Below, one piece after another: positions 29,323 through 38,818 of a DNA stretch of 64,000 nucleotides; position 1 is the stretch's first letter, and the number at the start of each line of letters is the position of its first letter. A program made the translations under genes and the position numbers. This stretch comes from an uncultured Bacteroidales bacterium. GTDB lineage: Bacteria; Bacteroidota; Bacteroidia; Bacteroidales; UBA932. Location of the stretch: assembly GCA_944326235.1 (NCBI GenBank), contig CALVDH010000008.1:1-64000 (forward strand), read 5' to 3'. The notes below the pieces were generated by a model. The model was not told where the DNA came from. It was given only the letters and a program-made list of their open reading frames with translations, and did no database searches.

Positions 29323-30735
29323 ATGAAAACACTTATACTGACTCTCGCTGTCATGCTATGTGCTGTGACAGCCTCAGCTGAAGAGGTCCCTCAACCGTCC
29401 GGAGCACTTGTCAACTACCATTTCGACAATACCATCGAAGACCTGACAAACTGGCTCACACTTCAGACCTACGATCCCAAAACCAATTCTTTCTCTCCTG
29501 TCGAAGACCCGAAGTTCGCAAAGGACGGAGGCCTCGTCCTCGACCGCTACTACACTATTGACGGTCTGTCCTTAAGACGGCATAGCAGCCAGACCTTAGT
29601 TGTACGTCTGCGCATAGGCAAGCCGGTTGACGACGAGGGTCCCATCCTGAGGTTCGGTTCGGAAGACAACGTCCGCAAAGATGGAATGTATCTCTTCGAG
29701 GCTGACGGAAAAGACATCATCATCGAGGGTATAAACTCTGATACCGATGAACGGCACAGATATAAGATGGAACTGCCCAAAACCGAAAAATCCGGATACC
29801 TTACATTCGTACTGACATACCACGGCCGTCACTGCAGTCTTTATGTAGGCGACAAAAAATGCTCTTTCTCCATCGATGAAGAGTTTGCGGAGTCGAACCA
29901 GGGCAACCTGGTGCTCTGCCCGTCCAAAAACGGAGCAGTCACCGATGTAGTATTCTACAACAAGGCTTTGTCTGACAGGGATGTACAGGCATTCACCGGC
30001 AAGGAAGTCAGGCACGACCTGGAGATAGGCGAGAAGGAAGGCTTCAACATCCTGGACCTGCTCTGGCCCGTCATATTCATCACCCTGAACTACTATCTTG
30101 CCTCCACCGCAGCAAAGAAACGCCGCGAAAAGATGGCCGAGGGCGTAAAGTTCCGCTTCAACGGCAACGTGATAATAATTTTCATCACCTCTGTAGGTAT
30201 AATCGGATACCTCTACATCATGATACGTGGAGGCGGGGTATTCATTTCAATGCTTGCAGGTATCCTGCAGATAATTGTCAGTCTCGCAGCCTATATCCTC
30301 ATCTCATACCGTCCCATATCGCAGGAGGAGCTGGAGGCAGAGCAGAAGATGCGCGAGGCAGAGGAGGCGAGAATGCGCGCGGCGGGAGTCAAGGAACCGG
30401 GTCTTAAAGAAGAACTCATGAAGTTTATCTCCATGTGCCTGAACAGCGCAGGCAAACTCGCCGGCAAAGGTTTTGAAAGAGTCGGAGAGGCCATGGCCAA
30501 CTCGGCTCAAGTCGAAGAGACATACCGCAACGGTATTCTCGTCAAACGCGAGAAAAGCATGGACCCAGTCTCGTTTCTGACACCGCTGATAGGAATTTTT
30601 ATAGCAGGAGGCTTACTCTTCTTCATAGTAATAAGTTTAATCCTTATGGCTACACAGCTGGTAATCGCCGCCATATCGTTCCTGCCGCTCTACATGTTCA
30701 TATCCAACCGCCGCAAATACAACATCCTTAAATAA
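29323..30735 (+). CDS. Exported LamG/ConA-like domain protein with C-terminal membrane helices
   Basis: A 470-residue protein of unknown role. It has a signal peptide (1-19, ending ASA) and a beta-sandwich region (about 25-225) ending in VVFYNKALSDRDVQAF, the typical closing strand of LamG/concanavalin A-like lectin domains. Membrane segments follow (about 245-262, 280-298, 303-325) and a charged helical region (335-400). A long hydrophobic block near the C-terminus (about 420-460) probably spans the membrane twice. It may bind glycans outside the membrane. It stands alone with its own -7 element. I do not recognise an established family for the whole protein. Confidence 0.6.
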   Translation: MKTLILTLAVMLCAVTASAEEVPQPSGALVNYHFDNTIEDLTNWLTLQTYDPKTNSFSPVEDPKFAKDGGLVLDRYYTIDGLSLRRHSSQTLVVRLRIGKPVDDEGPILRFGSEDNVRKDGMYLFEADGKDIIIEGINSDTDERHRYKMELPKTEKSGYLTFVLTYHGRHCSLYVGDKKCSFSIDEEFAESNQGNLVLCPSKNGAVTDVVFYNKALSDRDVQAFTGKEVRHDLEIGEKEGFNILDLLWPVIFITLNYYLASTAAKKRREKMAEGVKFRFNGNVIIIFITSVGIIGYLYIMIRGGGVFISMLAGILQIIVSLAAYILISYRPISQEELEAEQKMREAEEARMRAAGVKEPGLKEELMKFISMCLNSAGKLAGKGFERVGEAMANSAQVEETYRNGILVKREKSMDPVSFLTPLIGIFIAGGLLFFIVISLILMATQLVIAAISFLPLYMFISNRRKYNILK

Positions 30736-30953
30736 AGCAGTCCAGTTTCAGGTTGCTGGCGTGGATTGAGAGAGATGACCGGCCATGCGGCAAAGGAGTT
30801 CTCCACTATTATCAGGACTGATGCGAATCCTCATAATATCCAAAGGGTGGAAAAAAGCATTAAGGAGCTTTATCCCCACCTGGGTCTGCTCTTTCTCGAT
30901 TTCGACAGCAACAATTCAGAAGTAAACATCTACAACAGATGCCGTATTTTTCC

Positions 30954-30961
30954 TACTTTTG
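30954..30961 (+). promoter_or_regulatory. Possible -7 element of the glycosyltransferase gene
   Basis: TACTTTTG, 18 nt before the ATG at 30980, in a 244-bp gap that holds no convincing gene. No -33 TTG at the right distance. Confidence 0.4.
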
Positions 30962-30979
30962 TCTAAAAATACTACGGAT

Positions 30980-32104
30980 ATGAAGACCCTGATACTCTCA
31001 TGCGACATGGGCGGCGGACACAACTCTGCGGCCAAGGCTCTCGCCCAGTGGGGAGAACGCAACGGCATACCATGCGAGATAGCCGACACCCTCTCTTTCA
31101 TCAGCACCGACTTCTCCAGGACGATGTCGGACCTGTACATCTTCACTACCAAGAGCAATCTGATAAAGGTCATTTACAAGACAGGAGAGATCGTACCCCG
31201 CTCGCGCAGAGTCAAGTCTCCCGTCTACGTGGCCAACAAGATCTACTGCAAGCGCCTCTGCGACCACATCCTCGAGGGCGGCTTCACCTCCGTCATCTGC
31301 ACCCATGTCTTCCCGGCAGAGGCCATGACAGCCCTGCGCCGTGCCGGCCTGCTGCCCTCCGGCCTCAGGACCGTTTTCGTCCAGACCGACTACGATGCGC
31401 TGACGCTGATGAAGGACCTCGAGGTGGACGGCATCGTCATCCCCCACCCTCACCTTATAGAAGAATGTGTCGCCATCGGAGCCCGCCGGGATTTGCTGCA
31501 TCCGTTCGGAATCCCCGTCAGCGAGGAATGCTGGAAGCACGTAGAAAAGAGCACTGCGAGAGAGGAATGTGCCGCCCTATTCTCCGGCAGCGGCCATATC
31601 GGCAATAGCGCCGGCTGGTATCTGATAATGTCCGGCAGCATGGGCTTCGGCAAGACCGGGGAGCTCATCAGGACAATTCTGGAGGCCGAGGGACGCGGAG
31701 TGGAAATCCTGGCCGTCTGCGGCAGCAACACCAAGCTCCTCAGCCGGCTGCAGAAAGACTTCGGTACAGTCCCCAATGTACACCTGCTCGGATTCACCGA
31801 CCGCGTCCCCCTGCTCATGGATGCCTGCGACGTCCTCTTCACCAAGCCGGGCGGACTGTCCAGCACAGAAGCCGCCGCCAAGCGAATTCCGCTCATACAC
31901 ACCGCACCCATCCCCGGCTGCGAGACCGACAACGCCCGCTTCTTCCACTACCACGGCATGTCCTACAGCACCACCGATACAGCGCAGCAGGTCGCCGTCG
32001 CACACCGTCTCTGCTCTGATAAAAAATTCAGGGAAGATATGACTGCCGCCCAGGCAGCCAATACCTTCCCTGATACTTCGGAGAATATCTTCAATCTCCT
32101 ATAG
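30980..32104 (+). CDS. MGDG synthase/UgtP-family glycosyltransferase
   Basis: A 374-residue GT-B glycosyltransferase of the GT28 type. The N-terminal MGDG synthase domain contains CDMGGGHNSAAKAL, with the glycine-rich GGGH loop of diacylglycerol glucosyl- and galactosyltransferases. The C-terminal nucleotide-sugar domain has FTKPGGLSSTEAAA, the donor-binding PGG loop. It probably transfers sugar to a lipid at the inner membrane. I use the ATG at 30980 (MKTLILSCDM). It is convergent with the Ca2+ ATPase, 2 bp apart. Confidence 0.85.
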   Translation: MKTLILSCDMGGGHNSAAKALAQWGERNGIPCEIADTLSFISTDFSRTMSDLYIFTTKSNLIKVIYKTGEIVPRSRRVKSPVYVANKIYCKRLCDHILEGGFTSVICTHVFPAEAMTALRRAGLLPSGLRTVFVQTDYDALTLMKDLEVDGIVIPHPHLIEECVAIGARRDLLHPFGIPVSEECWKHVEKSTAREECAALFSGSGHIGNSAGWYLIMSGSMGFGKTGELIRTILEAEGRGVEILAVCGSNTKLLSRLQKDFGTVPNVHLLGFTDRVPLLMDACDVLFTKPGGLSSTEAAAKRIPLIHTAPIPGCETDNARFFHYHGMSYSTTDTAQQVAVAHRLCSDKKFREDMTAAQAANTFPDTSENIFNLL

Positions 32105-32106
32105 CA

Positions 32107-34716
32107 TTACCTTCCGTTCCATTTCAGAGCCTTGAAGAGCTCAACCACAACGAGAGGAACAAGAGCCAGAAGAACGATTATACCCCACTGGTTCAGATTC
32201 ATGGAAACGAACTCAAAGGCTGTCATCAGAGGCTGGATCAGCAGTACCGCCAGAGTCAGCACGAGAGACATCAGCAGAGCGAAGATCAGCGGCTTGTTGT
32301 TCAGGATGTTGAACTTGAAGCGGGACTCAGTGTTGGAGTGCAGGTTTCCGGCGTGCACGAGCTTGGCCATAATCAGTGAAGTAAAGGCCATGGTCTGACC
32401 GAGGGCCTCTCCACCCTGGTTCTTGCCTATGATGAAGGCTGTAAGGGTAATGGCTGTAACCATAAGTCCCTGATAGCTGATTCTCCATACCATTCCGCGG
32501 TCCATGAACTGCTTGCCCTTGCCGCGGGGGCTCTTGCTCATCACGTCCTTTGCGGCAGGGTCGAGACTCAGGGCCAGGGCCGGGAAGGTCTCGCTGACGA
32601 GGTTGATCCACAGGATGTGTATAGGCAGCAGGGGAATACCCATGTTGAATATCGAGGTGATGAAGAGCAGGATTACCTCTCCGAGGTTCGTAGACAGCAG
32701 GAAGAGAATGGTCTTGAGGATGTTGTCGTATATACGGCGGCCCTCGGAGACAGCGGAGACGATGGTCACGAAATTGTCGTCCTGAAGCACCATGTCCGAA
32801 GCGTCCTTGGCCACCTCCGTACCGGTGATACCCATAGACACTCCGATGTCGGCCTTCTTGAGGGCCGGGGCGTCGTTGACACCGTCACCTGTCATGGCCA
32901 CGATCTCGCCCCTCTTCTGCCAGGCCGTCACGATACGTTCCTTCTGCTCGGGAGCGATACGGGCATAGACCGAATATTTATCCACATTTGCATCAAAATA
33001 AGCGTCGTCTAGCTTCTCGAGGTCCGTTCCGGTGATGGCCAGGTCGCCCTCCTGGAAGATGCCGATCTTCTTGGCAATGGCTAAGGCCGTCACCTTATGG
33101 TCGCCTGTAATCATCACCGGACGGATACCGGCGCTGCGGCACTCGGCGATGGCGCCGATGACCTCCTCGCGCTCGGGGTCGATCATTCCGACCATTCCGA
33201 CGAAGATCAGACCGCGCTCGACCTCCTCCATCTCGGAGGATACCTGCTCCATGGGCCTGTAGGCCATTGCCAGCACCCTGAGGGCCGACTCGGCCATGGC
33301 CTCGTTGCGCTTCTGCAGGTCCACTATATCGGATGTAGTTATCTCACGTACTCCGTCCGCAGTCTCTATCCGGTCGCAGACTGAGAGTATCTCATCCAGA
33401 CCGCCCTTGACATTGGCCCTGAGGGAGCCGTCCTCCATGCGGTTGATGGTCGTCATCCTCTTGCGGGAGGAATCGAAGGCCACCTCTCCTACCCTCGGGC
33501 AACGGGCCTCAAGCTCATCCTTGACCACACCCTGCTTTGCTCCGAGGTCTATCAGGGCTATCTCAGTAGGGTCGCCCACCTTGGTAGTGGTGCCGTCGCT
33601 GTTCTTGACCACCTTGGCGTCGCAGCAGAGCACGGCTACCGACACCAGACGGTCGATATTGCCACTGACCGCATAATCCTCCACCACTGTCATCTGGTTC
33701 TTGGTCAGAGTACCGGTCTTGTCGGAGCAGATAACGGTAGTACAGCCGAGGGTCTCCACAGAGGGCAGCTTGCGGATGATGGCGTTGTGCCTGGCCATAC
33801 GGCGCACACCCATAGACAGGATGATGGTCGAGATAGCCGGCAGTCCCTCGGGAATGGCCGCTACAGCCAGGGAAATAGCCACCATGAACATACTGATTAC
33901 CGGACGGCCGTAGAGCACGCCGATAAGGAATATCACAGCGCAGATTACGATGGAGGCGATACCTATCACTTTACCGAGCTTCTCCAGGCGCACCTGCATC
34001 GGAGTCTGGGTATCGGAATCGCGGTTGAGCATATTGGCTATCTTGCCTATCTCGGTGTTCATACCCGTACCCACTACGATACCCTTGCCGCGGCCGAAGG
34101 TCACCACTCCGCTCGAGAACGCCATGTTCTTCCGGTCTCCCAGGGGAACTTCCGTCTCCGCTATAGTCTCGGGAGACTTCTCCACCGGCACGGACTCACC
34201 GGTCATGGACGACTCCTGTATGCTCATGTTCACCGACTCGGTAATCCTGATATCGGCCGGTACGATGTCGCCCACTTCCAGGACTACGATGTCGCCGGGC
34301 ACCACGTCCTCCACATTGACGATGTAGGACTCCCCGCCCCGGATGACCTTGGCCATGGGGGCCGCCATCTTCTTGAGGGCGTCCATGGACTTCTGGGCCT
34401 GGAATTCCTGATAGGCGCCGATGAAGGCATTGAGCAGCAGGATACCCATTATAATATAGGTATCCAACAAGCCCTCGCCCGTCCTGACACCCATGACGCC
34501 GGAAATCACGGCGGCTATGATCAGCAGGATGATGAGAAAACTCTTGAACTGCTCGAGGAACATCACGATGAACGGACGCCCCTTCTTCTGCACCAGCGTG
34601 TTCTTGCCGTACTTCTCAATCCGTGCGGCTATCCCGTCGGGACTCAGTCCCCGCTCCGCATCGGTCTGAAACTCCTTCGAGACTTCCTCGATGGAATGAT
34701 TGTAGTATTGCTTCAT
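32107..34716 (-). CDS. Calcium-translocating P-type ATPase (PMCA/SERCA type)
   Basis: An 869-residue P2-type ATPase. The N-terminal cation ATPase domain ([13 protein letters not shown]) is followed by TGES in the actuator domain, PEGLP in M4 (cation site), the phosphorylated Asp332 in DKTGTLT, and the hinge motif [12 protein letters not shown]. Six C-terminal helices complete about ten TM segments. The pattern fits bacterial Ca2+ exporters; Mn2+ or other cations are possible. Monocistronic. Confidence 0.9.
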   Translation of the reverse strand: MKQYYNHSIEEVSKEFQTDAERGLSPDGIAARIEKYGKNTLVQKKGRPFIVMFLEQFKSFLIILLIIAAVISGVMGVRTGEGLLDTYIIMGILLLNAFIGAYQEFQAQKSMDALKKMAAPMAKVIRGGESYIVNVEDVVPGDIVVLEVGDIVPADIRITESVNMSIQESSMTGESVPVEKSPETIAETEVPLGDRKNMAFSSGVVTFGRGKGIVVGTGMNTEIGKIANMLNRDSDTQTPMQVRLEKLGKVIGIASIVICAVIFLIGVLYGRPVISMFMVAISLAVAAIPEGLPAISTIILSMGVRRMARHNAIIRKLPSVETLGCTTVICSDKTGTLTKNQMTVVEDYAVSGNIDRLVSVAVLCCDAKVVKNSDGTTTKVGDPTEIALIDLGAKQGVVKDELEARCPRVGEVAFDSSRKRMTTINRMEDGSLRANVKGGLDEILSVCDRIETADGVREITTSDIVDLQKRNEAMAESALRVLAMAYRPMEQVSSEMEEVERGLIFVGMVGMIDPEREEVIGAIAECRSAGIRPVMITGDHKVTALAIAKKIGIFQEGDLAITGTDLEKLDDAYFDANVDKYSVYARIAPEQKERIVTAWQKRGEIVAMTGDGVNDAPALKKADIGVSMGITGTEVAKDASDMVLQDDNFVTIVSAVSEGRRIYDNILKTILFLLSTNLGEVILLFITSIFNMGIPLLPIHILWINLVSETFPALALSLDPAAKDVMSKSPRGKGKQFMDRGMVWRISYQGLMVTAITLTAFIIGKNQGGEALGQTMAFTSLIMAKLVHAGNLHSNTESRFKFNILNNKPLIFALLMSLVLTLAVLLIQPLMTAFEFVSMNLNQWGIIVLLALVPLVVVELFKALKWNGR

Positions 34717-34769
34717 ATCTTAGGATTTAAATCGGCTGCAAAATTGGCACTTCATTCCGTATAAATTGT

Positions 34770-34777
34770 TATGTTTG
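34770..34777 (+). promoter_or_regulatory. -7 element of the AraC-family gene
   Basis: TATGTTTG, exact TAnnTTTG, 35 nt before the ATG at 34813. A TTG lies 23 nt upstream. Confidence 0.45.
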
Positions 34778-34812
34778 CAGCAGAAAAAATGTAGAAAAAG
34801 TCGGATTTCAAT

Positions 34813-35571
34813 ATGAATTCGGAGCAAAAGGGCTTTACCATAGGACTCTGCACCGCCGGAAAGCGGGAACTGCGCATCAGCGGACGGACCTGGGAGATAG
34901 TTCCCGGCTGCCTCTTCATCCTGCTTCCACAGCAGTTCACGGAGGACATATCCTGCTCCGGGGACTTCAGCGCCAGGACACTCAGCGCCTCTCTTGAAGC
35001 CATCTTAGAGCATCCCAGCCCGGTGGATATCAACATTCTCAACATCACATTCCTGCACCCGGTCATCCGTCTCAGCGAAGAAAGAGCCGCCGGCCTCCTG
35101 GAATACTACGATTTCATCAGCAGACACACCGGAAGAAGCGACAACGTCTACGACAAGGAGCTCCACAAGACCCTGCTCTACGCCCTCATGCTCGAGATCA
35201 GCGACATCTACCGGGGCATCTCCGGAGACCGGAGCGAGGTGACCAAGCCCCGTCAGGAACAGCTCACCGACGACTTCTTCAGGCTGCTGACCGCCCACTA
35301 CCGCAGCGAGCACAACGTAGCCTTCTATGCCGGCCGGCTCAACCGCACCCCGAAATATTTTTCCGAAGCCATCCGCCGCATCAGCGGACGCTCCGTATCC
35401 GACTGGATAGCCACCATGCTGCTGAGCGACAGCAAGCTGCTGCTCCAGACCACAGACATGACCATACTGGAGATATCGGAGGAGCTGGGATTTTCCAGCC
35501 CGTCGGTCTTCGTGCAGTTCTTCCGCCACCATACCGGCACCACCCCGCTGCAGTACCGCAAACAGCTATAG
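34813..35571 (+). CDS. AraC-family transcriptional regulator
   Basis: A 252-residue regulator. The N-terminus (about 8-60) reads like an AraC cupin-type sensor (LRISGRTWEIVPGCLFILLP). The C-terminal 100 residues hold two helix-turn-helix motifs, with VAFYAGRLNRTPKYFSEAIRR and the AraC signature ISEELGFSSPSVFVQFFRHHTGTTP. The effector is unknown. It lies between the divergent Ca2+ ATPase gene and the convergent cls gene, which it overlaps by 6 bp at the 3' end. Confidence 0.9.
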   Translation: MNSEQKGFTIGLCTAGKRELRISGRTWEIVPGCLFILLPQQFTEDISCSGDFSARTLSASLEAILEHPSPVDINILNITFLHPVIRLSEERAAGLLEYYDFISRHTGRSDNVYDKELHKTLLYALMLEISDIYRGISGDRSEVTKPRQEQLTDDFFRLLTAHYRSEHNVAFYAGRLNRTPKYFSEAIRRISGRSVSDWIATMLLSDSKLLLQTTDMTILEISEELGFSSPSVFVQFFRHHTGTTPLQYRKQL

Positions 35572-37059
35572 CAGAGGGCTTACCAGACGGGCCACGGACT
35601 CGTAGAATTTATTGCGCCTGGGACGCCTGTGCCACTTGGCCTTGGTTACCAAGGTACAGCGGGAAAGGTCCTTACGGAACTGGTCCTCGACCGTCCGGGC
35701 ACACTCCGGGTCGTAGATGACCGATGTGACCTCGAAATGGTGCTCTAAGCTGCGGTTGTCCATATTGGCCGAACCGATGATGCAGTACTCCCCATCGATG
35801 CTGAGCACCTTCGAGTGGTTGAACCCGCGTTTGAAGAGATATACCTTGACTCCGGCGTCAATCAGCTCAGAGATATAGGACATCGTGCCCCAGTTGGTCA
35901 GCCAGGTATCGGAGCGCTCCGGTATCATCAGGGAGACCGTCACGTCGGACAGAGCCGTTATCTTTATCGCATTGAGAATAGTCTCGGAAGGAATGAAATA
36001 CGGGGTGATGATGCAGATATGGTCCCGGGCCTTGGTGATGGCCGTGAAGTAGCACTGCATGATGGCAGCCCAGTCGCTGTCCGGTCCCGAGGCGATGATC
36101 TGCGCGTAGTAGCGGCTGCCTCCCGCCGTGCCGGCCGCCAGCAGTTCCTTGTCCTTCGCATCGACGTAAGGGTAATATTTGCGGCGCCGCCCCAGATTCT
36201 TGTTCAGGATAAAATACCGGTCGAGCAGGAAGGTAGCCTGCAGCGACATCACCGACATCCCCTCTATGCGGACGTGGGTGTCCCTCCACTCGGGGAATTC
36301 CCCTCCGTCAAAATAGCGGTCCGCGATATTGCACCCTCCAAGGAAGCCGATGCGCCCGTCCACGACCAGGATCTTGCGGTGGTTTCGGTAATTGACGATG
36401 GGCGGAAGGAAGAAGAGCCGGAACGGTGAGAAATTGAGAATCTCCACACCCGCCTCCTGCAGCTCCCCCAGGAACTTCTTGCCCAGACGCCGTCCTCCGA
36501 ACCCGTCGTACATCATCCGGACCTCCACCCCCTCCCTGGCCTTGGCCATCAGCACCTCCTTGAAGGCATTGCCCACCCTGTCGTCCTCGATGATGAACGA
36601 CTGCAGGTGGATATGGGTCCTGGCCCCGCGCATCGCCTCGAGCATGGCAGAGAGAGCCTCCTTTCCGGAAAAATAGATCTGCACGCTGTCATTGGCCGAG
36701 AGCAGGCTGTAGGCGCTGCGGATATTCTGCACCACGAGCTTGTGGTGGCGCCTTACCTCCTGCGGGATATTCTCCCTGTCCTCGAACTTCTCCAGCATCT
36801 CCTTGCACAGCTCCTTCCTCAGCCCGAGGTCCCTCGCTCCCTTGCGGGAGAACATCTTGTCCTTGCGGAAATTGCGGCCGAAGAAAAAATACAGGATGAT
36901 GCCGATATACGGCAGAAGCATCATCACCATCACCCAGGAAAGGGTCTTGACCGGATCCCTCTTGCTGGAAATCAGCATAATGGAGGAGTACACCGCTATC
37001 GCAATGTTCAGCAGGTACAGGAGTGAGGTGAATACAGGCCAGAGTCTAGTGAATGTCAT
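35566..37059 (-). CDS. cls: Cardiolipin synthase
   Basis: A 497-residue phospholipase D-type cardiolipin synthase. Two N-terminal TM helices (about 10-60, with the GxxLYFFFG-type turn IILYFFFGRNFR) precede two PLD domains. The HKD motifs are HRKILVVDG and HSKVLSIDG, each followed by GxxN (GGCN, GSAN). It joins two phosphatidylglycerols to cardiolipin in the inner membrane. menG lies 3 bp upstream on the same strand, so they share a transcript. Confidence 0.93.
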   Translation of the reverse strand: MTFTRLWPVFTSLLYLLNIAIAVYSSIMLISSKRDPVKTLSWVMVMMLLPYIGIILYFFFGRNFRKDKMFSRKGARDLGLRKELCKEMLEKFEDRENIPQEVRRHHKLVVQNIRSAYSLLSANDSVQIYFSGKEALSAMLEAMRGARTHIHLQSFIIEDDRVGNAFKEVLMAKAREGVEVRMMYDGFGGRRLGKKFLGELQEAGVEILNFSPFRLFFLPPIVNYRNHRKILVVDGRIGFLGGCNIADRYFDGGEFPEWRDTHVRIEGMSVMSLQATFLLDRYFILNKNLGRRRKYYPYVDAKDKELLAAGTAGGSRYYAQIIASGPDSDWAAIMQCYFTAITKARDHICIITPYFIPSETILNAIKITALSDVTVSLMIPERSDTWLTNWGTMSYISELIDAGVKVYLFKRGFNHSKVLSIDGEYCIIGSANMDNRSLEHHFEVTSVIYDPECARTVEDQFRKDLSRCTLVTKAKWHRRPRRNKFYESVARLVSPLL

Positions 37060-37062
37060 GAG

Positions 37063-37767
37063 CTACTTCCTCCCGATATAAAGGCAGGACACTCCTCCGG
37101 TCATGGACCTGGCGGTCACATCCCTGAATCCCCCTTCGGAAAGCTCCGTGCGGAACTTCTCCGGCGCGGGAAAATCGAAGGAGGACTCCGGCAGATAGGA
37201 ATAGGCATACGCCTGTTTGGAGACGAGGCGGCCTACGGCCGGAAGAATATTCTTGAAGTACAATGTGTAAATGCCCCGCCACAGTCTGTTGCGGGGTATG
37301 GAGAACTCTGCGATGGCAAGCATGCCCCCATCCTTGAGGACGCGGTTCAGCTCGCGGATGCACTGCGCCCGCTTGTCGAAATTCCGGATACCGAAAGCTA
37401 TCGTAACCGCATCGAAACTTTCGTCGGCGAAGGGCAGTTCCGAGGCATCCCCGTAACGGAAATCTATTCCGGGTGCCTTCTTCCTGGCCAGGGCCAGCAT
37501 GTTCTCCGATATATCGGCACCTACTACATCGAGTCCCTTCCGCTTCAGGGCTATAGAGACGTCACCTGTCCCGCAGGCCATGTCCAGGACCTTGACTTCT
37601 CCGCCTCTGAGAGCACAGAACGAGGATACTGCACGCACCAGACGTCTCCTCCAGGAACGATCTATCCCGAAGGAGAGAAGATGATTCAGTCTGTCGTACA
37701 CCGGGGCGATGGAATCGAACATCGAGGAGATCGTCTCCCGGCTCTTGTTAAGCTGTCTTTCCGGCAT
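37063..37767 (-). CDS. menG: Demethylmenaquinone methyltransferase (UbiE/MenG)
   Basis: A 234-residue class I SAM methyltransferase for the last step of menaquinone synthesis. Family features are FDSIAPVYDRLNHLLSFG near the start, SAM motif I VLDMACGTGDV, and the second signature RVLKDGGMLAIAEFS. The last third (SLYFKNILPAVGRLVS-like) matches UbiE. Its 5' end overlaps the upstream orphan AIRS_C-like gene by 20 bp and cls follows 3 bp downstream, so the three are likely one transcript. Confidence 0.93.
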   Translation of the reverse strand: MPERQLNKSRETISSMFDSIAPVYDRLNHLLSFGIDRSWRRRLVRAVSSFCALRGGEVKVLDMACGTGDVSIALKRKGLDVVGADISENMLALARKKAPGIDFRYGDASELPFADESFDAVTIAFGIRNFDKRAQCIRELNRVLKDGGMLAIAEFSIPRNRLWRGIYTLYFKNILPAVGRLVSKQAYAYSYLPESSFDFPAPEKFRTELSEGGFRDVTARSMTGGVSCLYIGRK

Positions 37768-38158
37768 ATTCCGAGATAAAACCGTAGGAATGGTCGTCCA
37801 TCCTCAGCTCACCCTTGGTGACATGGCCGAGGAGAGTGGTCTCGATCCCGTGGTTGAACATAAAGTTGACGAAATCTCCTTCCTGATCGTTGTTTACGGA
37901 GACGATAGCCACGTACTTCGTATTGCCGTAGAGAAACTCCTCGTCAGTGAGGTCGGAGTCACCAGTAATATCGAAGCCAAGGGACTTGTCCCTGCAGCAC
38001 TCGACCAGCGAATGAAAGATACCCTTTCCGGATATGCGGTGGAGGGAGGTGATAAAGCCCGAATCGATGCTCGAGTTCAGGTAATCCACTGCCTCCGAGG
38101 ACGTTACAAGATACAACGTATCGCCCTTCTGTACGAAACTGCTGTTTGTTTCTTTCAT
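37748..38158 (-). CDS. Orphan AIR-synthase C-terminal-like domain protein
   Basis: A 136-residue protein resembling only the C-terminal (AIRS_C) domain of PurL/PurM-type enzymes: GKGIFHSLVECCRDKSLGFDI, then an LFG-like turn (FLYGNTKYVAIVSV) and a closing GHVTKGELRMDD strand. The N-terminal ATP-binding half is absent and nothing in the region encodes it. It is short, intact, and overlaps menG by 20 bp. It may be a stand-alone dimerisation or ligand-binding domain with a regulatory role. The domain match is by eye; function is unknown. Confidence 0.6.
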   Translation of the reverse strand: MKETNSSFVQKGDTLYLVTSSEAVDYLNSSIDSGFITSLHRISGKGIFHSLVECCRDKSLGFDITGDSDLTDEEFLYGNTKYVAIVSVNNDQEGDFVNFMFNHGIETTLLGHVTKGELRMDDHSYGFISEYAGKTA

Positions 38159-38265
38159 GGCCTGAGTGGTTTTGGTTCAAAATTGACGTAAATTTAAGAA
38201 AATTTTCAAAAAATGTTTCATTTTAAAAAAAACAATGTATATTTGCAGCCCGAAACCCAAAATGA

Positions 38266-38350
38266 GCCCAGATGGTGAAATTGGTAGACACGCTACTTTG
38301 AGGGGGTAGTGCCTGTTTAAGGCGTGCAAGTTCGAGTCTTGTTCTGGGCA
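38266..38350 (+). tRNA. tRNA-Leu (anticodon GAG)
   Basis: An 85-nt class II tRNA with a long variable arm. Acceptor GCCCAGA pairs with TCTGGGC, the anticodon loop is TTGAGGG (anticodon GAG), the variable arm follows (TGCCTGTTTAAGGCGT), and the T loop is TTCGAGT. The discriminator is A at 38350 and CCA is not encoded. An exact -7 element TATATTTG is at 38238-38245. Confidence 0.95.
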
Positions 38351-38393
38351 CAAAAAAAGTCTGAATCAGTTGATTCAGACTTTTTTTGTGCCC
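38346..38393 (+). terminator. tRNA-Leu terminator in a 23-bp perfect inverted repeat
   Basis: Arms 38346-38368 and 38371-38393 are exact reverse complements (GGGCAC, seven A, GTCTGAATCA; then the complement with seven T) around 2 nt. The first five bases of the left arm are the tRNA 3' end, so the right arm ends with an inverted copy of it. A second small palindrome, GTGCCC-gaa-GGGCAC, follows at 38388-38402. It is an intrinsic terminator on the plus strand. Confidence 0.8.
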
Positions 38394-38407
38394 GAAGGGC
38401 ACCCGTA

Positions 38408-38481
38408 TCTGACCCATCCCCCAGCCCCTTCCAAGGAAGGGGAGTTGGTCGCGGGGCTCCGGATGAATCTGTCGCAATGGT
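38408..38481 (+). repeat. Dispersed palindromic repeat, copy B
   Basis: Block order TCTGACCC, ATCCCCC, palindrome CCCCTTCC-aa-GGAAGGGG, TTGGTCGC, GCTCC, CGCAATGGT, matching copy A at 9863-9933 on the other strand. It starts 15 bp after the tRNA-Leu terminator. This and the next two features fill the 468-bp gene-free stretch 38351-38818. Confidence 0.6.
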
Positions 38482-38611
38482 TACTACTGGAGCGGGTGAT
38501 TTCGCAATTCTCCAATAATCAATAACTTGTAGAAAACAGATACTCCTCACGCGCTCTTAAATACCGACTAAAGCCTCGCGTGCCCGCTATTCCCGCGCTG
38601 AGACTGGAGCC

Positions 38612-38625
38612 ACCTCGGCGGGATT
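38612..38625 (-). repeat. 14-bp duplicate of the tRNA-Arg(ACG) 3' end (att-like)
   Basis: ACCTCGGCGGGATT at 38612-38625 is an exact direct repeat of 38821-38834, which is the 3' end of tRNA-Arg(ACG). Such duplicates are left by tyrosine integrases that use a tRNA 3' end. Only about 200 bp lie between the copies and no integrase is present, so at most this is a scar. A degenerate 18-bp repeat (TTCCCGCnCTGAGnCnGG, 38590-38607 and 38644-38661) lies around it. Confidence 0.4.
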
Positions 38626-38677
38626 AGCGCGCTGTGCTTGCTTTTCCCGCACTGAGGCAGGCCTTATGAAGGCGTCA

Positions 38678-38800
38678 GCAGGAACAAAGTTCCTGCAATG
38701 TGGCTTTGCCACATTACTTTATATTAAAAGACAGACAGAAGGGAGTAAACTTCCTTCTGTCTGTCTTTTAATATAAAGGGACGCGCATTGCTGCCGTCCC
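38678..38800. repeat. Four tandem perfect hairpins
   Basis: Four hairpins follow each other almost without gaps: GCAGGAAC/GTTCCTGC (38678-38696), AATGTGGC/GCCACATT (38697-38715), a 26-bp arm palindrome (38717-38742 with 38753-38778, loop 10 nt) and GGGACG/CGTCCC (38778-38800). On the minus strand the last one follows tRNA-Arg(ACG) and runs into TTTATATT, so it can terminate that tRNA. The others are unexplained. Confidence 0.65.
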
Positions 38801-38818
38801 TTACTGCCTTTATGGCTG

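Noticed and set aside
30766..30966. 66-codon plus-strand ORF in the gap before the glycosyltransferase
   Set aside because: No family resemblance, and its end covers the likely -7 element (30954-30961) of the next gene. It could be a decayed remnant, but nothing supports a real gene.
38223..38550. Short ORFs on both strands across tRNA-Leu and its terminator
   Set aside because: They run through the tRNA, the inverted repeat and the dispersed repeat, so they are chance frames.
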